Shown: one piece after another, positions 11,412 through 22,725 of the stretch
Layout of the letters: each line of letters starts with the position of its first letter
Position numbering within the stretch: the first letter of the stretch is position 1
DNA from: Oasisia sp. SBJ-2009
Lineage: Eukaryota > Annelida > Polychaeta > Sabellida > Siboglinidae
DNA: 64,000 nt
Direction: 5' to 3'
Assembly (NCBI GenBank): GCA_964017155.1
Contig: OZ024867.1
Location: 9,730,025-9,794,024, forward strand
Program-made: the position numbers and the translations under genes
The notes under the pieces: generated by a model
Told to the model about the DNA's origin: nothing
Database searches by the model: none
What the model saw: only the letters and a program-made list of their open reading frames with translations

Positions 11412-11747
11412 GAAGTACATTTTGGTCATTTGTTTAGTAAACATTGTGATTTATGCTGTCTTGCATTAAATGTAGTGCATTGAAAGTTGTGTCATTAGAT
11501 TCCTTGTCTCTGAAAAATGTATATTTAGACACCAAAATCAAAAGCCTAAGATGCTTAGAAGCCGAGATATTGCAAAATGTGAGCAAAAAATAGTCGCCAT
11601 TTTGAAAATCCAAGATGGCCACCATAGAGTGTTTAGAAATCATGTAAACATTACTTTTCAGGTTCAGTAGGTCGTAATCTTTCCAAAAATGTATAGTTTT
11701 GCAAATCTCCAAAAAATTTGAATGAAATTACACAAGGAACTGGACTA
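11412..11747 (-). repeat. second, partial right arm of element B
   Basis: Repeats the outer part of the right arm from TCATTAGATTCCTTG onward and ends GGAACTGGACTA at 11747. This end, not the one at 11411, abuts the TGA direct repeat. The same doubled arm is present in copy 2 (23184-23520), so it predates the segmental duplication. Confidence 0.75.
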
Positions 11748-12660
11748 TGAGTTTAAATTATGTCACGTGTGTATTTTAGTCCATTTCACATCATAAAACA
11801 CATTTCAAGTTTCTCAACTGGCTTAACAGTTAACATCCATGTGTCCACCAAAAATGTGTGACTGGCAAAGATGTTATCCTACATAAGACCCTGATCCTGC
11901 ATAAAACCCTGAACTAAGGTATACAGTTGATTATAAGCAATTAAATGTGTAAACTATTAAAGACACTTTTCCACTGCCTTTGATCAAAGAATGTACCGAT
12001 AACTTGGCAGATAACCTGTGGTTTCACACACTACACCCTGCAAGTGGCTATTGGCAAATCATGGTAGATGAACACGACCGTCACAAAACAGTGTTCCTTA
12101 TCAAATACAGTCTCTTTGAACATATCAGAATGGCCTAGGGGTTATGCAAAGCACCTGCCACATTCCAAAGGGTTAAGAATCTTGTCCTACTCTCGCATGC
12201 AACAAGGTACTGGTATACTTAGATGACGTAATGATATTAGGAAGGAGCTTTGAGGAGTCCCTCGAAAACTTGGAAGTCATTCTCTAGAGATTTGAGCCGA
12301 ACAGTTTAAAACTGAAACCAAAGAAATGTTACTAGTTTAGCAGAGATTTGCCTCCTTGGATGTATAGTGTCCCACCAGGGTGTTTCCATCACTAATGACC
12401 ATATCATGAGTGTACTAAACTAGCCACGACCAAGGAATGCATTGCAAGTGAGTAAGTTCACAACTACATGGGGAATTTATTCAGGGATTATCTGAAAAAA
12501 CGAAATATTGAAGAAATCAAAAGAACCATTTGAATGGACTGATTCGTGTGAAACCAAATCTAGGTATGAGATTATATTTCATATTGATCCTTACGCGAGG
12601 AGGCAGCACTACTGATGCTGGAGTAGAAAGGAAGATCGACTGAAACCAGTTCAAGGTCCA
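11748..12660 (+). pseudogene. Ty3/gypsy reverse transcriptase relic, copy 1
   Basis: At about 11966-12160 the sequence reads DTFPLPLIKE, LADNLWFHTL, PASGYWQIMVDEHD, then SLFEHIRMA followed by a stop and GLCKAPATFQR. This is the conserved Ty3/gypsy reverse transcriptase order (FPLP, D-ASGYWQI, F-M-GL-NAP-TFQR). Frameshifts and stops follow, with CIVSHQGVSI further on. No LTRs were recognised. Copies are at 23720-24330 and 29265-29850. Confidence 0.75.
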
Positions 12661-12881
12661 TATGTTAAATAGGCATCGGATATGAATAGCCAATCAGCGG
12701 ACGGCAGACGTATGCGCGAACTTTTGCAGCATACAAAGAAACCAGACCTTTAACACTGTTAGTTAATATCTGGTTTATTTGCGCTTAAGTGTTTCACGTT
12801 CACGACCGAGTCAGCTCCGTGGGGACAGTCAACGCAGTATTGAGTATACTTCATTATTGTTTAATAGTTGACCATGTTCTT

Positions 12882-13088
12882 ATATTGAATATATTGTTCA
12901 TGGCTCCAATAATGGTTTATTGTAGTATAATTTAACTTACTTTGGAGCTTAATTGTCGAAGATGAGTGAACAAGGCTCGTAGATGACGGGTCGAAACGTC
13001 GCACTCATCTTTGACAATTAACCTCCAAGGTAAGTTAAATTATACTACAATAAACCATTCTTGGAGCCATGAACAATATATTCAATAT
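12882..13088. repeat. long palindrome upstream of the Penelope-like element, copy 1
   Basis: Arms 12882-12968 and 13002-13088 (about 87 bp each) are near-perfect inverted repeats starting ATATTGAATATATTGTTCATGG. The 33-bp loop contains the small hairpin GACGGGTCGAAACGTC. Penelope-like elements often carry terminal or inverted repeats of this kind. Confidence 0.85.
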
Positions 13089-13143
13089 CGTTCTTCGATA
13101 ACATGGACAAGAGGTCTTAAAACTACTCAGATCGGCAATTACG

Positions 13144-14470
13144 ATGGTAAGAAAGGTCGCCCGATGGGAAAATCACAAACGATTTAATGTAAGATGCAGT
13201 CGATATAAAATCACCCCGTCAAACATAAGCATGACTACGAACGTAACTGGCGTAAGAGCACAGCACATCGTAAAGAAAGCAGAATTACAACTTCTCGGAG
13301 TACGCATACTGCAGTGTACAGACACGATTAAGAAACTGAACGAAACCCTAACAACAGATAAACAACAGCTGGAGGCCGTCTTGAACAGTGACGATATGGC
13401 GGAAACGGAACGGTTGCTCATGGCTGCGCAGAGACACACATTTGAGGAAACTAGATCACGACAACAAAGTATGTTCGAGAGACTTTACAACAAATCTCAA
13501 ATAAGAAAGAAGTGACAGACACCGACATAGACACTAACAGGTGGGTAATGAACCTGAGCGATCGGCAGATCAGTGATGAAAAACAATCTATACTTAGTAA
13601 AGGTTTAAACTTTGCCATTACTTCGACTACCCTCCCGGTCGAAGAAATCATAGCCAGTACTGAGGTAGTCGTGAAATATATGACAGAGACCACGGCAGAA
13701 GAACTCAGAGGGGAGGTTGTACGTACCATCAAACGAGCTAAACTCCTGAAATCAGTAAGGGGGAGAGGGTAGCTCTACAGGCACTGAAAAAAGACAACTC
13801 CATCATCATACTCCCTGCAGACAAAGGTAGAGCCACGGTAATCATGTATACTACCGAATATAGAGAAAACGACCGACACAGTGGGGGATATGAACACATA
13901 CACCAGACTTAGCAAAGACCCCATACATAACTATAAGAACAGAATGATCAACATCCTAAGGTAGAGGAAGAGAAATTGGATCCATCTCAGACAAACTCTA
14001 CTGGAAGCTATGCCCAGAGTCGGAAGAACACCCAAAATTGTATGGGACACCTAAGATACACAAAAACAACAAACCCCTTAGGTGTATAGTATCCAGTTGT
14101 GGCAGTATTACATACAATGCAGCCAAATACCTGGCTAGCATACTCATCCCCATTGTGGGTAAGAACTGTCACAGCATCAAACATACCAAGTAACTAGTCA
14201 ACAAGCTAAGAGGCCTGGAAATACCACCTGCACGCAAACTTGTGTCATATGATGTCACAGCACTCTTCACCATTGTTCCAGTGGATAAGGCACTGGAAGT
14301 CATCACAGAGAGACTACATGAAGGTGACACCCTAACCAGCCGCACGGAAATGACAATCCCACAGATAGTTGAGCTCCTCGACTTCTGTCTGAATACTTAG
14401 AACTGGCTACATCTTTTTTTAGGTAATAGCATCAGCCTTGGTTTCCAGAGGGCACAGTTGTAATATGCCG
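13144..14470 (+). pseudogene. Penelope-like element ORF, copy 1 (truncated, broken)
   Basis: The first part (13144-13515) reads MVRKVARWENHKRFNVRCSR ... GVRAQHIVKKAELQLLGVRI, a basic N-terminal region typical of Penelope-like proteins. The next part (13512-13772, another frame) has LSDRQISDEKQSILSKGLNF. The reverse transcriptase core begins near 14037 with LYGTPKIHKNNKPLRCIVSS and reaches LVSYDVTALFTIVPVDKAL. A stop lies near 14191 and others near 14398, after which the RT is truncated; no GIY-YIG endonuclease is seen. Penelope family from the KPLR-IVSS and SYDVTALFT motifs. Confidence 0.8.
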
Positions 14471-14479
14471 TGACTAAAC

Positions 14480-14680
14480 ATGGGCGACAACGAGGAAGAA
14501 GAACACACCGGAACAATCTCATATGTGACACAGTGTGGACGTCAGGGGCTTAATTGCGAGATGATATACCTGGGATGTTTCTGTGGTGGAGCCAGAGGTT
14601 TGCTTGGGGTGTTTATGTTGCACTACATTGATGGCATAGAACACCTCAGCAGTGTCGGGTCCATCCAAGTGAAGCGATGA
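14480..14680 (+). CDS. small unknown ORF upstream of the minisatellite, copy 1
   Basis: 66 codons: an acidic start (MGDNEEEEHTG) and then a Cys/Gly-rich hydrophobic middle (CEMIYLGCFCGGARGLLGVF). Not recognised. Conserved in the second copy (26253-26453) with a single Val-to-Phe change, which may reflect only the recent duplication. Its TGA overlaps the ATG of the next frame (ATGA). Confidence 0.3.
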   Translation: MGDNEEEEHTGTISYVTQCGRQGLNCEMIYLGCFCGGARGLLGVFMLHYIDGIEHLSSVGSIQVKR

Positions 14681-14850
14681 TATCCAGGTTGTTAACTGTC
14701 GCCTTCTTTCTCATCATTTGCCTTGTGTGCATACGTTACATGGTTGACAAAAAGACAAAGCGCAGTATCATAGCAATGATGCTTGTTTTCGCTGCAACAA
14801 TGATCATTGACACAGCTGTTGGGGGATTGACACAGCTGTTGGAGGATTGA
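14677..14850 (+). CDS. small two-helix membrane-type ORF running into the minisatellite, copy 1
   Basis: 57 codons from ATG 14677. Two hydrophobic stretches (about residues 3-19 and 31-46) flank a Lys-rich loop (DKKTKRS). The tail reads MIIDTAVGGLTQLLED and is encoded by the first two and a half minisatellite units. Not recognised. The ORF sits just after the Penelope relic. Copy 2 (26450-26623) has a few amino-acid changes and stays open. It may be a chance frame; its importance is that it looks like the seed of the repeat. Confidence 0.3.
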   Translation: MISRLLTVAFFLIICLVCIRYMVDKKTKRSIIAMMLVFAATMIIDTAVGGLTQLLED

Positions 14851-15164
14851 CAAAGCTGTTGGAGGATTGACACAGCTGTTGGAGGATTGACACAGCTGTT
14901 GGAGGATTGACACAGCTGTTGGAGGATTGACACAGCTGTTGGAGGATTGACACAGCTGTTGGAGGATTGACACAGCTGTTGGAGGATTGACACAGCAGCT
15001 GGAAGATTGACACAGCTGTTGGAGGATTGACACAGCTGTTGGAGGACTGACACAGCTTTTGGAGGATTGACACAGTTGATGGAGGATTAACACAGCTGTT
15101 GGAGGTTTGACACAGCTGTTGGAGGATTGACACAGCTGTTGGAGGATTGACACAGGTGTTGGAG
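14806..15164. repeat. 20-bp minisatellite, array 3
   Basis: About 18 units, almost all GGAGGATTGACACAGCTGTT. The left edge is the MIIDTAVGG codons of the preceding ORF; the right edge is GGTCTTGCAATTAGC. Array 4's right half is nearly identical, including rare variants such as CACAGCAGCTGGAAG. Confidence 0.97.
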
Positions 15165-15297
15165 GTCTTGCAATTAGCTACAAAGCAAAGGTCAACGGAA
15201 ACGCTGGAAATGCATAGGATGCACTGAACGAAAAGTTCTATGACTGGGACTATTCTTCAGACTACAGCTTACACTACTACGAACCTGCATTAGACTC

Positions 15298-15609
15298 ATG
15301 CGTTGCGGCGATAATTATCTGAACAAGTGTCGCTCTTGTCATAGGTGTACAGTCGACAACAAGTGCGACACTTGTGCACAGTGGACTGATAAAGTATGGG
15401 CTGGGATAGTGGAACGTTCCCAAGCCCGACTTAACAGAAAACGCCACTTCATCTCCGAGACACAGGCGTCTGACAACCCGTCAACAACACTGATGCCTGC
15501 GCTGAGAGATGCGCACAGCCACAAGTGGGCTTGCCTACAGATATGTACCTTATCTAGCGACAGCTTATTATCATTTTATTGTGTATTGACAACTGTAGGC
15601 CCTATATGA
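15298..15609 (+). CDS. gag-like Cys-rich frame, best-preserved copy
   Basis: 103 codons from ATG: MRCGDNYLNKCRSCHRCTVD, then NKCDTCAQWTDKVWAGIVER and SQARLNRKR. Cysteines are spaced C-x2-C-x2-C and then C-x2-C. No protease, reverse transcriptase or integrase follows, so it is a fragment of a retroelement or of an unknown protein. The gag assignment rests only on the Cys/Trp pattern and its repetitive context. Confidence 0.35.
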   Translation: MRCGDNYLNKCRSCHRCTVDNKCDTCAQWTDKVWAGIVERSQARLNRKRHFISETQASDNPSTTLMPALRDAHSHKWACLQICTLSSDSLLSFYCVLTTVGPI

Positions 15610-16882
15610 TTCACCAATGTTTTTATTACTGTCATTTTATGTGTGACTGAAGAAAAATTTCCGTTTTTAAATGGACAATAAAGGTTTTTGAATCTTTGAA
15701 TCTTTGAATCTTGAATCTGAATCTTTCTTGGGTTCGTTCCCGTGCCATCCCTGGATATCGTCCAGAACCATAACCGTAAGTCCATGTTGGAAGAAATTGT
15801 TAACCTTCTCCGCAAACAGCAGGTATTACCAACCGTCGTAAATAGCGCGACTATTTAATCTAGTAAATGAATGTCACTGTCAGTTTGTATTAATGTTTTG
15901 CCCACAAGATGGCACCACGCTATAATTGATTTCCCACTGATACATGAATGGTGATCATGGACCAAAACCCAACAGGTTTTTGTGCAGGATCAAATTTTTC
16001 CGGTCCAAATAATCCTGGTTGCTGTCAGTGCACATGCCCATGCGTATGCACACGCACACGCACACGCAAACCTTAGTTTGGGCAAAATTAACCTAAATTA
16101 TTAGCATTCTGTACCACTTTGCCCATCATTTTTCTAGGGGAATGCTGCATATAATGCAATATTGTATGACTTAAGGTGTGTTCACACTGTTCAATCTGCT
16201 TTGAACGTTGAAAGCAGTTTGGTTGAAGAGACCAAACTGCCTAGTTTGAACACAGGATTGAACGCAAGCAGTGTCGAATTCAACGGTTGCTTTCGACGTT
16301 GAAAGGAATAGAACATGTTCTATCTTTTTTCAAGATTGTTTTCAACCAGCGTCTTTTTGAATTAAGTGAACCAATCAAAATCACGCAATTCCAAGGATTA
16401 TTAACCCACAATAGCATTGCTGAAGTTAAGCGATGAGCACACAGCAGCATTTATAGAATGTTTCCACGGTTTTAACTGTTTGTGGAACATTTCACTCGAG
16501 TCATATCACAAGAAAGAAGTAAAAAGAGCTGTTCTTTGATCCATTGCATTTTCGAATGGAAACGAACCATGAGAAGGAAATGACAGGTGAGTTACAAATG
16601 TGACAGAGTCTGGTGAACTTACAGTTAACTCGTCTGAATTATTAGTGCCTTTTTGAAATGGTTTTACCACCTTTTTAATGTGTATATGTTTGTAAATAAA
16701 TACTCCGGTAATTCACGTGGTAATCAAAGTATTTTGAATTGCAAATTTATGTCGGTAACTATTTATGTTGTTCCATGTTTATTTTTCTGATACAATGAAA
16801 GTGAGCAACATGCATATTAATTGGATGGAATTCATCATGTGATCACAACCTGCGAACATATGAAACCACTACGCATATCAAT

Positions 16883-17374
16883 GTGGCTCCAGTGAAGCCG
16901 TGTACAAAGCCAGAAGAAGAAATAAGCATTGAAGTTTATGCAGGGTGGGTTTCCGATCTGACCTGGATCAGCCGTAGCGACAGAGGAGTGTCACATGCTT
17001 TTAGCTGTGTATTCAATTCGTATTTCAGTGTTGCCGTGGGTGGAAAACACGACGCCTTTCGCCATGTTACAAGATCTCAGCACGGGGCTCTCAATCAAGC
17101 GGCCCAGAGAAACGACTGAGTGACATCGTTTTTTGTTAACCCGAAGGACCAGGAGATAACAAAGTGTGTCATTGTCACCGAGACTTTGTTCGCCAACTTG
17201 GTCGCTGAACACAACCTTTTCTTTCGGCTTGCGGATCACTTGATGAAAGTCGTGAAGAAGATGTTCCTCGATAGCGAAACGGCAAAAAAGATCTCCTGCA
17301 GGTGTCAAAAGACTACAGTGATCGTAAAGAGTGCTACCGGTCTCCGACAAATATTGTTGTGTTTAGTAACTTAA
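16883..17374 (+). pseudogene. hAT/ZNF862-like zinc-finger N-terminus, copy 2
   Basis: Matches the 2731-3222 copy but has a premature TGA at 17117-17119 (QRND then stop) and finger changes (SCVFNSYF). The frame resumes immediately and runs to 17374 with VTETLFANLVAEHNLFFRLA. It is a decayed duplicate. Confidence 0.6.
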
Positions 17375-18097
17375 AAGCACTTGTCTTAAGTACAAATCAA
17401 TATCTAGATAGTATAGCACACAAAGAACCGGACTACAGAAACTTGAAAAATATATGATGAATTCAGCTACATAAACATTTGCATCTAAATCTGAGATCAA
17501 AATTTGTATTTCTCGCCTTCTTGGCCACGCCCAACCTGGACGTAAACAAACAATTAGGTTATGGACTGCACCATACTTAACGCTAATTACCTCGCAGGCG
17601 ATCGAGATCACATAGCAAACACCTACCCACGCATCTCACAGTAACGTAATATTGACAACGTACCCATCCCTTTTACTAACCAGGCTTTTACCAACGCTGA
17701 ACTACATGATCTAGAGTCCCCCTAGATCGCTACGACTGCGACCTCAAAGCCCGTCTTATCCTGCACAACTCAGGGTCATCCCTGCACCCCCACGCCGCTT
17801 GAACGCTCTCTTATAGACACTTGAATCCTACATAAATGTTTTAGCCGCCTGCTATAACTGGATTTTACATAGCTTAGCTTTTAACACATTTGTTTACCTT
17901 ATTTATTATATATATTTTTTCTCATCAGTGTCGTTACATAAATTTTTAATTCACCTTCAATTTACTTCTGATTAATAATTAATTGTATTTACTTTTGCTT
18001 TTAAAACAAATATAACTACCCAGGGGGGTAGTTGTTTTCTACACTCATAATACAATTACATAATTATCTTTTTTTAATATGGACCAAAGTAACAATG

Positions 18098-19167
18098 ATG
18101 ATGGAGGATTGACATAGCTGATGGAGGATTGACACAGCTGATGGAGGATTGACACAGCTGATGGAGGATTGACACAGCTGATAGAGGATTGACACAGCTG
18201 ATGGAGGATTGACACAGCTGATGGAGGATTGACACAGCTCTTAGAGGATTGACAAACCTGTTGGAGAATTGACACAGCTGTTGGAGGATTGACACAGCTG
18301 TTGGAGGATTGACACAGCTGTTGGAGGATTGACACAGCTCTTAGAGGATTGACAAAGCTGTTGGAGGATTGACACAGCTATTGGAGGATTAACACAGCTG
18401 TTGGAGGATTGACACAGCTGTTGGAGGATTGACACAGCTGATGGAGGGTTGACATAGCTGATGAAGGATTGACACAACTGATGAAGGATTGACACAGCTG
18501 TTGGAAGATTGACACAGCTGTTGCAGGATTGACACACCTGTTGGAGGATTGACATAGCTGATGGAGGATTGGCACAGCTGTTTGAGGATTGACACAGCTG
18601 TTGGAGGATTGACACAGCTGATGGAGGATTGGCACAGCTGTTGGAGGATTGACACAGCTGTTGGAGGATTGACACAGCTGATGGAGGATTGACACATCTG
18701 TTGGAGGATTGAGACAGCTGTTGGAGGATTGCCACAGCTGTTGGAGGATTGACACATATGTTGGAGGATTGACACAGCTGATGGAGGATTGACACAGCTG
18801 TTGGAGGATTGACACAGCTGTTGGAGGATTGACACAGCTGATGGAGGATTGACACAGCTGTTGGAGGATTGACACAGCTGTTGGAGGATTGACACAGCTG
18901 TTGGAGGATTGACACAGCTGTTGGAGGATTGACACAGCTGTTGGAGGATTGACACAGCTGTTGGAGGATTGACACAGCTGTTGGAGGATTGACACAGCAG
19001 CTGGAAGATTGACACAGCTGTTGGAGGATTGACACAGCTGTTGGAGGACTGACACAGCTTTTGGAGGATTGACACAGTTGATGGAGGATTAACACAGCTG
19101 TTGGAGGTTTGACACAGCTGTTGGAGGATTGACACAGCTGTTGGAGGATTGACACAGGTGTTGGAGG
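18098..19167. repeat. 20-bp minisatellite, array 4
   Basis: About 53 units. The left part is GAT-ending, the middle mixed, and the right 360 bases nearly identical to array 3. Left flank AACAATGATGATGG resembles the AACAATGATCATTG of the other arrays. Confidence 0.97.
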
Positions 19168-19580
19168 TCTTGCAATTAGCTACAAAGCAAAGATCAAAGG
19201 AAACGTTCCAAATGCATAGAAGGATGCTCTGACGGAAAAGTTCTACGATTGGGACAATTCCTCAGACTACAGCTTACACTACTATGGACCTGCACTATAC
19301 CCGTGCGCGGCGGCGATAATCATCCAAAAAAGTGTTGCTCTTGTCATGTTGTACAGTCAACAACAACTGCGACACTTGTGCACAGTGGACTGATAAAGTA
19401 TGGGCTGGCATAGTGGAACGTTCCCAAGCCCGTCTTAACAGAAAACTACACACCGTCTGAGAGACGCAGGCGTCTGACAACCCATCAACAACGCTGAAGT
19501 CCGCGCTGAGAGATGTGCACAGTCACAAGTGGGCTCACCTACAGATATGTGCCATATCTAGCGACAGCTTTCTTGGGTTC
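19168..19580 (+). pseudogene. gag-like relic, copy in Q'
   Basis: Follows array 4 and resembles 15165-15560, with several indels (for example CGCGGCGGCGATAATCATCC and a loss in the Cys-rich stretch). The frame is broken. Confidence 0.4.
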
Positions 19581-21017
19581 GTTCCAGTGCCATCCCCTGA
19601 TATAGTCCAGGACCGTAACCGTGAGTCCATGTTGGAAGAAACTGTTAACCTTCTCCGCGAACAGCAGGTATTATTCTTAAATAGCGTGACTATTAAAACT
19701 ATTAAATTAATGTCACTGTCAGTTTATATGAATGTTTTGCTCACAAGATGGCACCACCATAAAATTGATTTCCCACTGATACATGAATGGTGATCATGGA
19801 CCAAAACCCACCAAGGTTTTGTGCAGGATCAAATTGTTTGTGGTCCAAATAATCCTCGATGATTTCAGTTTACATGCCCATGTGTATGCACACGCACACG
19901 CAAACAAGCTTGAGCAAAATTAACCTCAATTATTAGCATTCTCTACCACCTTGCCCATAATTTTTCTAGGGGATTGCTGCACATAATGCAATATTGTGTG
20001 ACATAAGGTGTATTCACACTGTTCAATCTGGGTCAATGTTGAAAGCATTTGGTTGAAGAGACCAAATTGCCTAGCGTGAACACGGGATTGAAAGCAAGCA
20101 GCGTCTTATTTGACAGTTGCTTTCGACGTTGAAAGGAATACAACATGTTCTATCTTTTTTCAAGATTGCTTTCAACCAGCCTCTTTTAGAATTAAATGAA
20201 CCAATCAAAATCACGCAGTTCCAATGATTATGAAGTTACGCAATGAGCATCAAATTTGGCACACTGTTTTGGATATTGGCAAGTAAACATTAGGACATAC
20301 AGTTTGCAACATTGAGGATGTAATGTTAATGCGCAATATTCCAGTGAATCACTGTTTATGATTTGTTGATTCATTCTGAATTTTCTTTGTAGTGAAAGTT
20401 TGAACAATAAAAGTATTAATATACTATTAGTATTATGTTTCTTCATTTCTAGATGTTAGAGATATTTCATTTCAGAATGCAGTGAAGCTTCCAAGTATTC
20501 TGTTTACTAGGAAGCAAGTTTTTAATTCAGAAGCTCCCAGTTTATTTAAATATAAATAATAACATAAATCTGATTTAAGTTAAAAAATACGCTTTAAATA
20601 ATAAATCCCCTTTTTTATTAATAAAAAAATCCCCTTTTTTATTACCAGGTAATTAAAATATCCCAATTTTTTAAATCCCTGACCACTGGGATATAAAATG
20701 TCACTAAAATGTGAAACAAGTATTTAGCTAGTGACACCAACAGATTTTCTTTTTAAATTGTACTTATTGGTGTGCAATCATATGTGAAAAAAGAAAACGT
20801 AACAACTTTATAAGCTTTTGGAAATTTTGGAAAAAATACATCAATTCTAAGTAACAATATGAGGCTCAAACGTTAAATATTAGCCAACTTTTCGAGCATT
20901 GAAAATAGTCTAGTTATTAAAATCATTGTTGTCTAGTCTAATGATTACATGTATTATTAAAATCATTGTTGTCTAGAATCCAGTGTCCCATTGTTGTTGT
21001 TTCAGGCTCTGAGAGAC

Positions 21018-22725
21018 ATGGAGTCGACCACGAATGAGGTCCCCAAACTTACTGGTGGACGGCCGTGCCAAACCACTGACTATAAACTGTGTATTGTGTG
21101 TCAAAAAGAAGCCGAACCTTTAGTGCTGCATCCAAGATTAACGTCATATCACAACCTCATACAAACAGTGAAGGAGCGAGCCAGCTTGCATGATACCGAT
21201 TGTGTTCCAGTGCAGAAACGGCTTAAAGACTGCACAGCAGAAACACTGCAAAGAGAGAATGCTGCTTGGCATCGTACTTGCTAGGATGACGAACACAGTC
21301 CAGAGAGAGCGTGCAAGAGACCGACAGCAACACTCCATGTCTACTGGGTCACACACTCCCAGGGTGAAAGGTCGCAGATCAAGAAGTGCTGATGACGTGA
21401 ATAATGTGACTGGCTCAGCTGCACCATATACCCGATCATCAACACGACCTTTGAACAAGGACATGTGTTTCTTTTGCCAGACAGACAATGACCAGAAACT
21501 CGTCAGTGTCAGAACAGGGAATGCCGGACAATCACTAAAGCAAGCAGTGCAAACGTCTTCAGGTCCAGAACTGAAAACTAGATACAGTACTTGCATTGAT
21601 GATGGTGATGCCCATGCTATGGATATCTAGTATCACAAAGCTTGCTGGACCAAACACGTGTTCCACGTTCTGCGGGATGACACCAACCAAGCACCCAAGA
21701 CAAAACAAAGTCCCACACAAGGATCCAGCTTCGTTGAACTGCTGAACATCATAGGTACACAGACCAGAGATGGAGCATACCTCTCAATCCAAGACATCGA
21801 GAACACATATGTCAGCATGCTACATTTGGGTGGAACAGAGGCCCTGGAAAATCATTCACCTGCCTTCACCAGGCAATGGTTGAAAGACAGAATCCTTTCT
21901 GAATTACCACACGTAACATCAGTCCGACAGAGAAACATGCGAAGTCTTGTACTGTCCAGAGGCCTGTGATGCAGACATGCTCCAGACTGCTATCAGAACT
22001 GCAGATGACACTGAAAGCATGAAAAACCTCTACCAATCAGCCAGACTCCTTCGCCAACGAATTGAGCAGTTCACCAAGACAGTGAAGACGTCCAGTTCCA
22101 TAGTAGTAACCAGTACCCTGGATGATGTACCGGTGGAACTGTATACCATGATCCGCTGGATAATGGCGGGACCTGCAGACAAACTGCAAACAGAAGTGCG
22201 GACAACTATTGTTGACAGGGGTGCACTAACCCTGATCCAAAACCTGATGTTTGGTTTCAAATCCAAGTCACGTGCAAACCGAGTGACGAGGGTGCTGGAT
22301 TCCGGTCTCAACACGCTAGGGAAAACCCCCAAGTACTGGGATTGACCCTGACCATCCTTCATGAGACAAGAAACTTGTGAATCTCCTCAATGCACAGGGT
22401 CACTGTGCGTCCTACAGCCGTGCCCTCATCATGGAAACAGCCCTTGCCAATGCTGTAGTGGAGAACACAAAGCAGTGCCAGGGGCTGCATGTGCCACCTT
22501 TCTTGAAGAAGGGCCCGTTTATGTTCTTTCCCTCAGACAACACAGACTTTGCTGAGGACACTGCTGATGGCAAGGGTACAACACATGGGACAGTCACTGC
22601 CATCTACCAGAAGGCTGATGCACCTGGTGAACCAACCACACCCCCCCTCTCTACGCATTGGTGACACAAAGTCAAAGAGTATCCATGTCTCTCTGAAACA
22701 ACAACAATGGGACACTGGATTCTAG
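21018..22725 (+). pseudogene. element B protein, N-terminal Cys-rich half, copy 2
   Basis: Parallel to 9246-10953, with the same frameshifts near 21282, 21940 and 22350 and the same in-frame TAG at 21628-21630. It differs in having CAA where copy 1 has TAA (LIQNLMFGFKSKSR), so the third part runs 132 codons to KTPKYWD. Sharing of the other defects shows the gene was already broken before the duplication. Module content as in copy 1: LCIVCQKE, CFFCQTD and HKACWTKHVF (tract KLLNIIG is LLNIIGTQTRDGAY). Confidence 0.7.

Larger units (their letters stand above)
8085..11747 (+). mobile_element. long-TIR DNA transposon, element B copy 1 (Academ-like)
   Basis: Ends are 5'-TAGTCCAGTTC at 8085 and its reverse complement GAACTGGACTA ending at 11747. 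Direct repeats TGA flank it (8082-8084 and 11748-11750). Arms of about 500 bp are inverted: 8085-8590 matches 10912-11411 reversed, and 11412-11747 is a second, partial right arm. Between them lies a broken gene with two Cys-rich modules. The unoccupied sequence survives at 29031-29060 with a single TGA. Long TIRs, a 3-bp duplication and the related nuclease of element A point to Academ; this is from memory, not from a search. Confidence 0.8.
15165..18097. repeat. segmental duplicate of block P
   Basis: Collinear with 1020-3950 at very high identity, with scattered substitutions. It ends at ATATGGACCAAAGTAACAATGATGATGG, so only the first codons of the LINE endonuclease remain before array 4. 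Confidence 0.92.

Noticed and set aside
12969..13001. Hammerhead ribozyme in the Penelope palindrome
   Set aside because: GAAAC is present, but no CUGANGA box with a pairing stem II could be found on either strand.
13451..13732. Minus-strand ORFs across the Penelope relic
   Set aside because: Antisense shadows; the plus strand carries the recognisable motifs.
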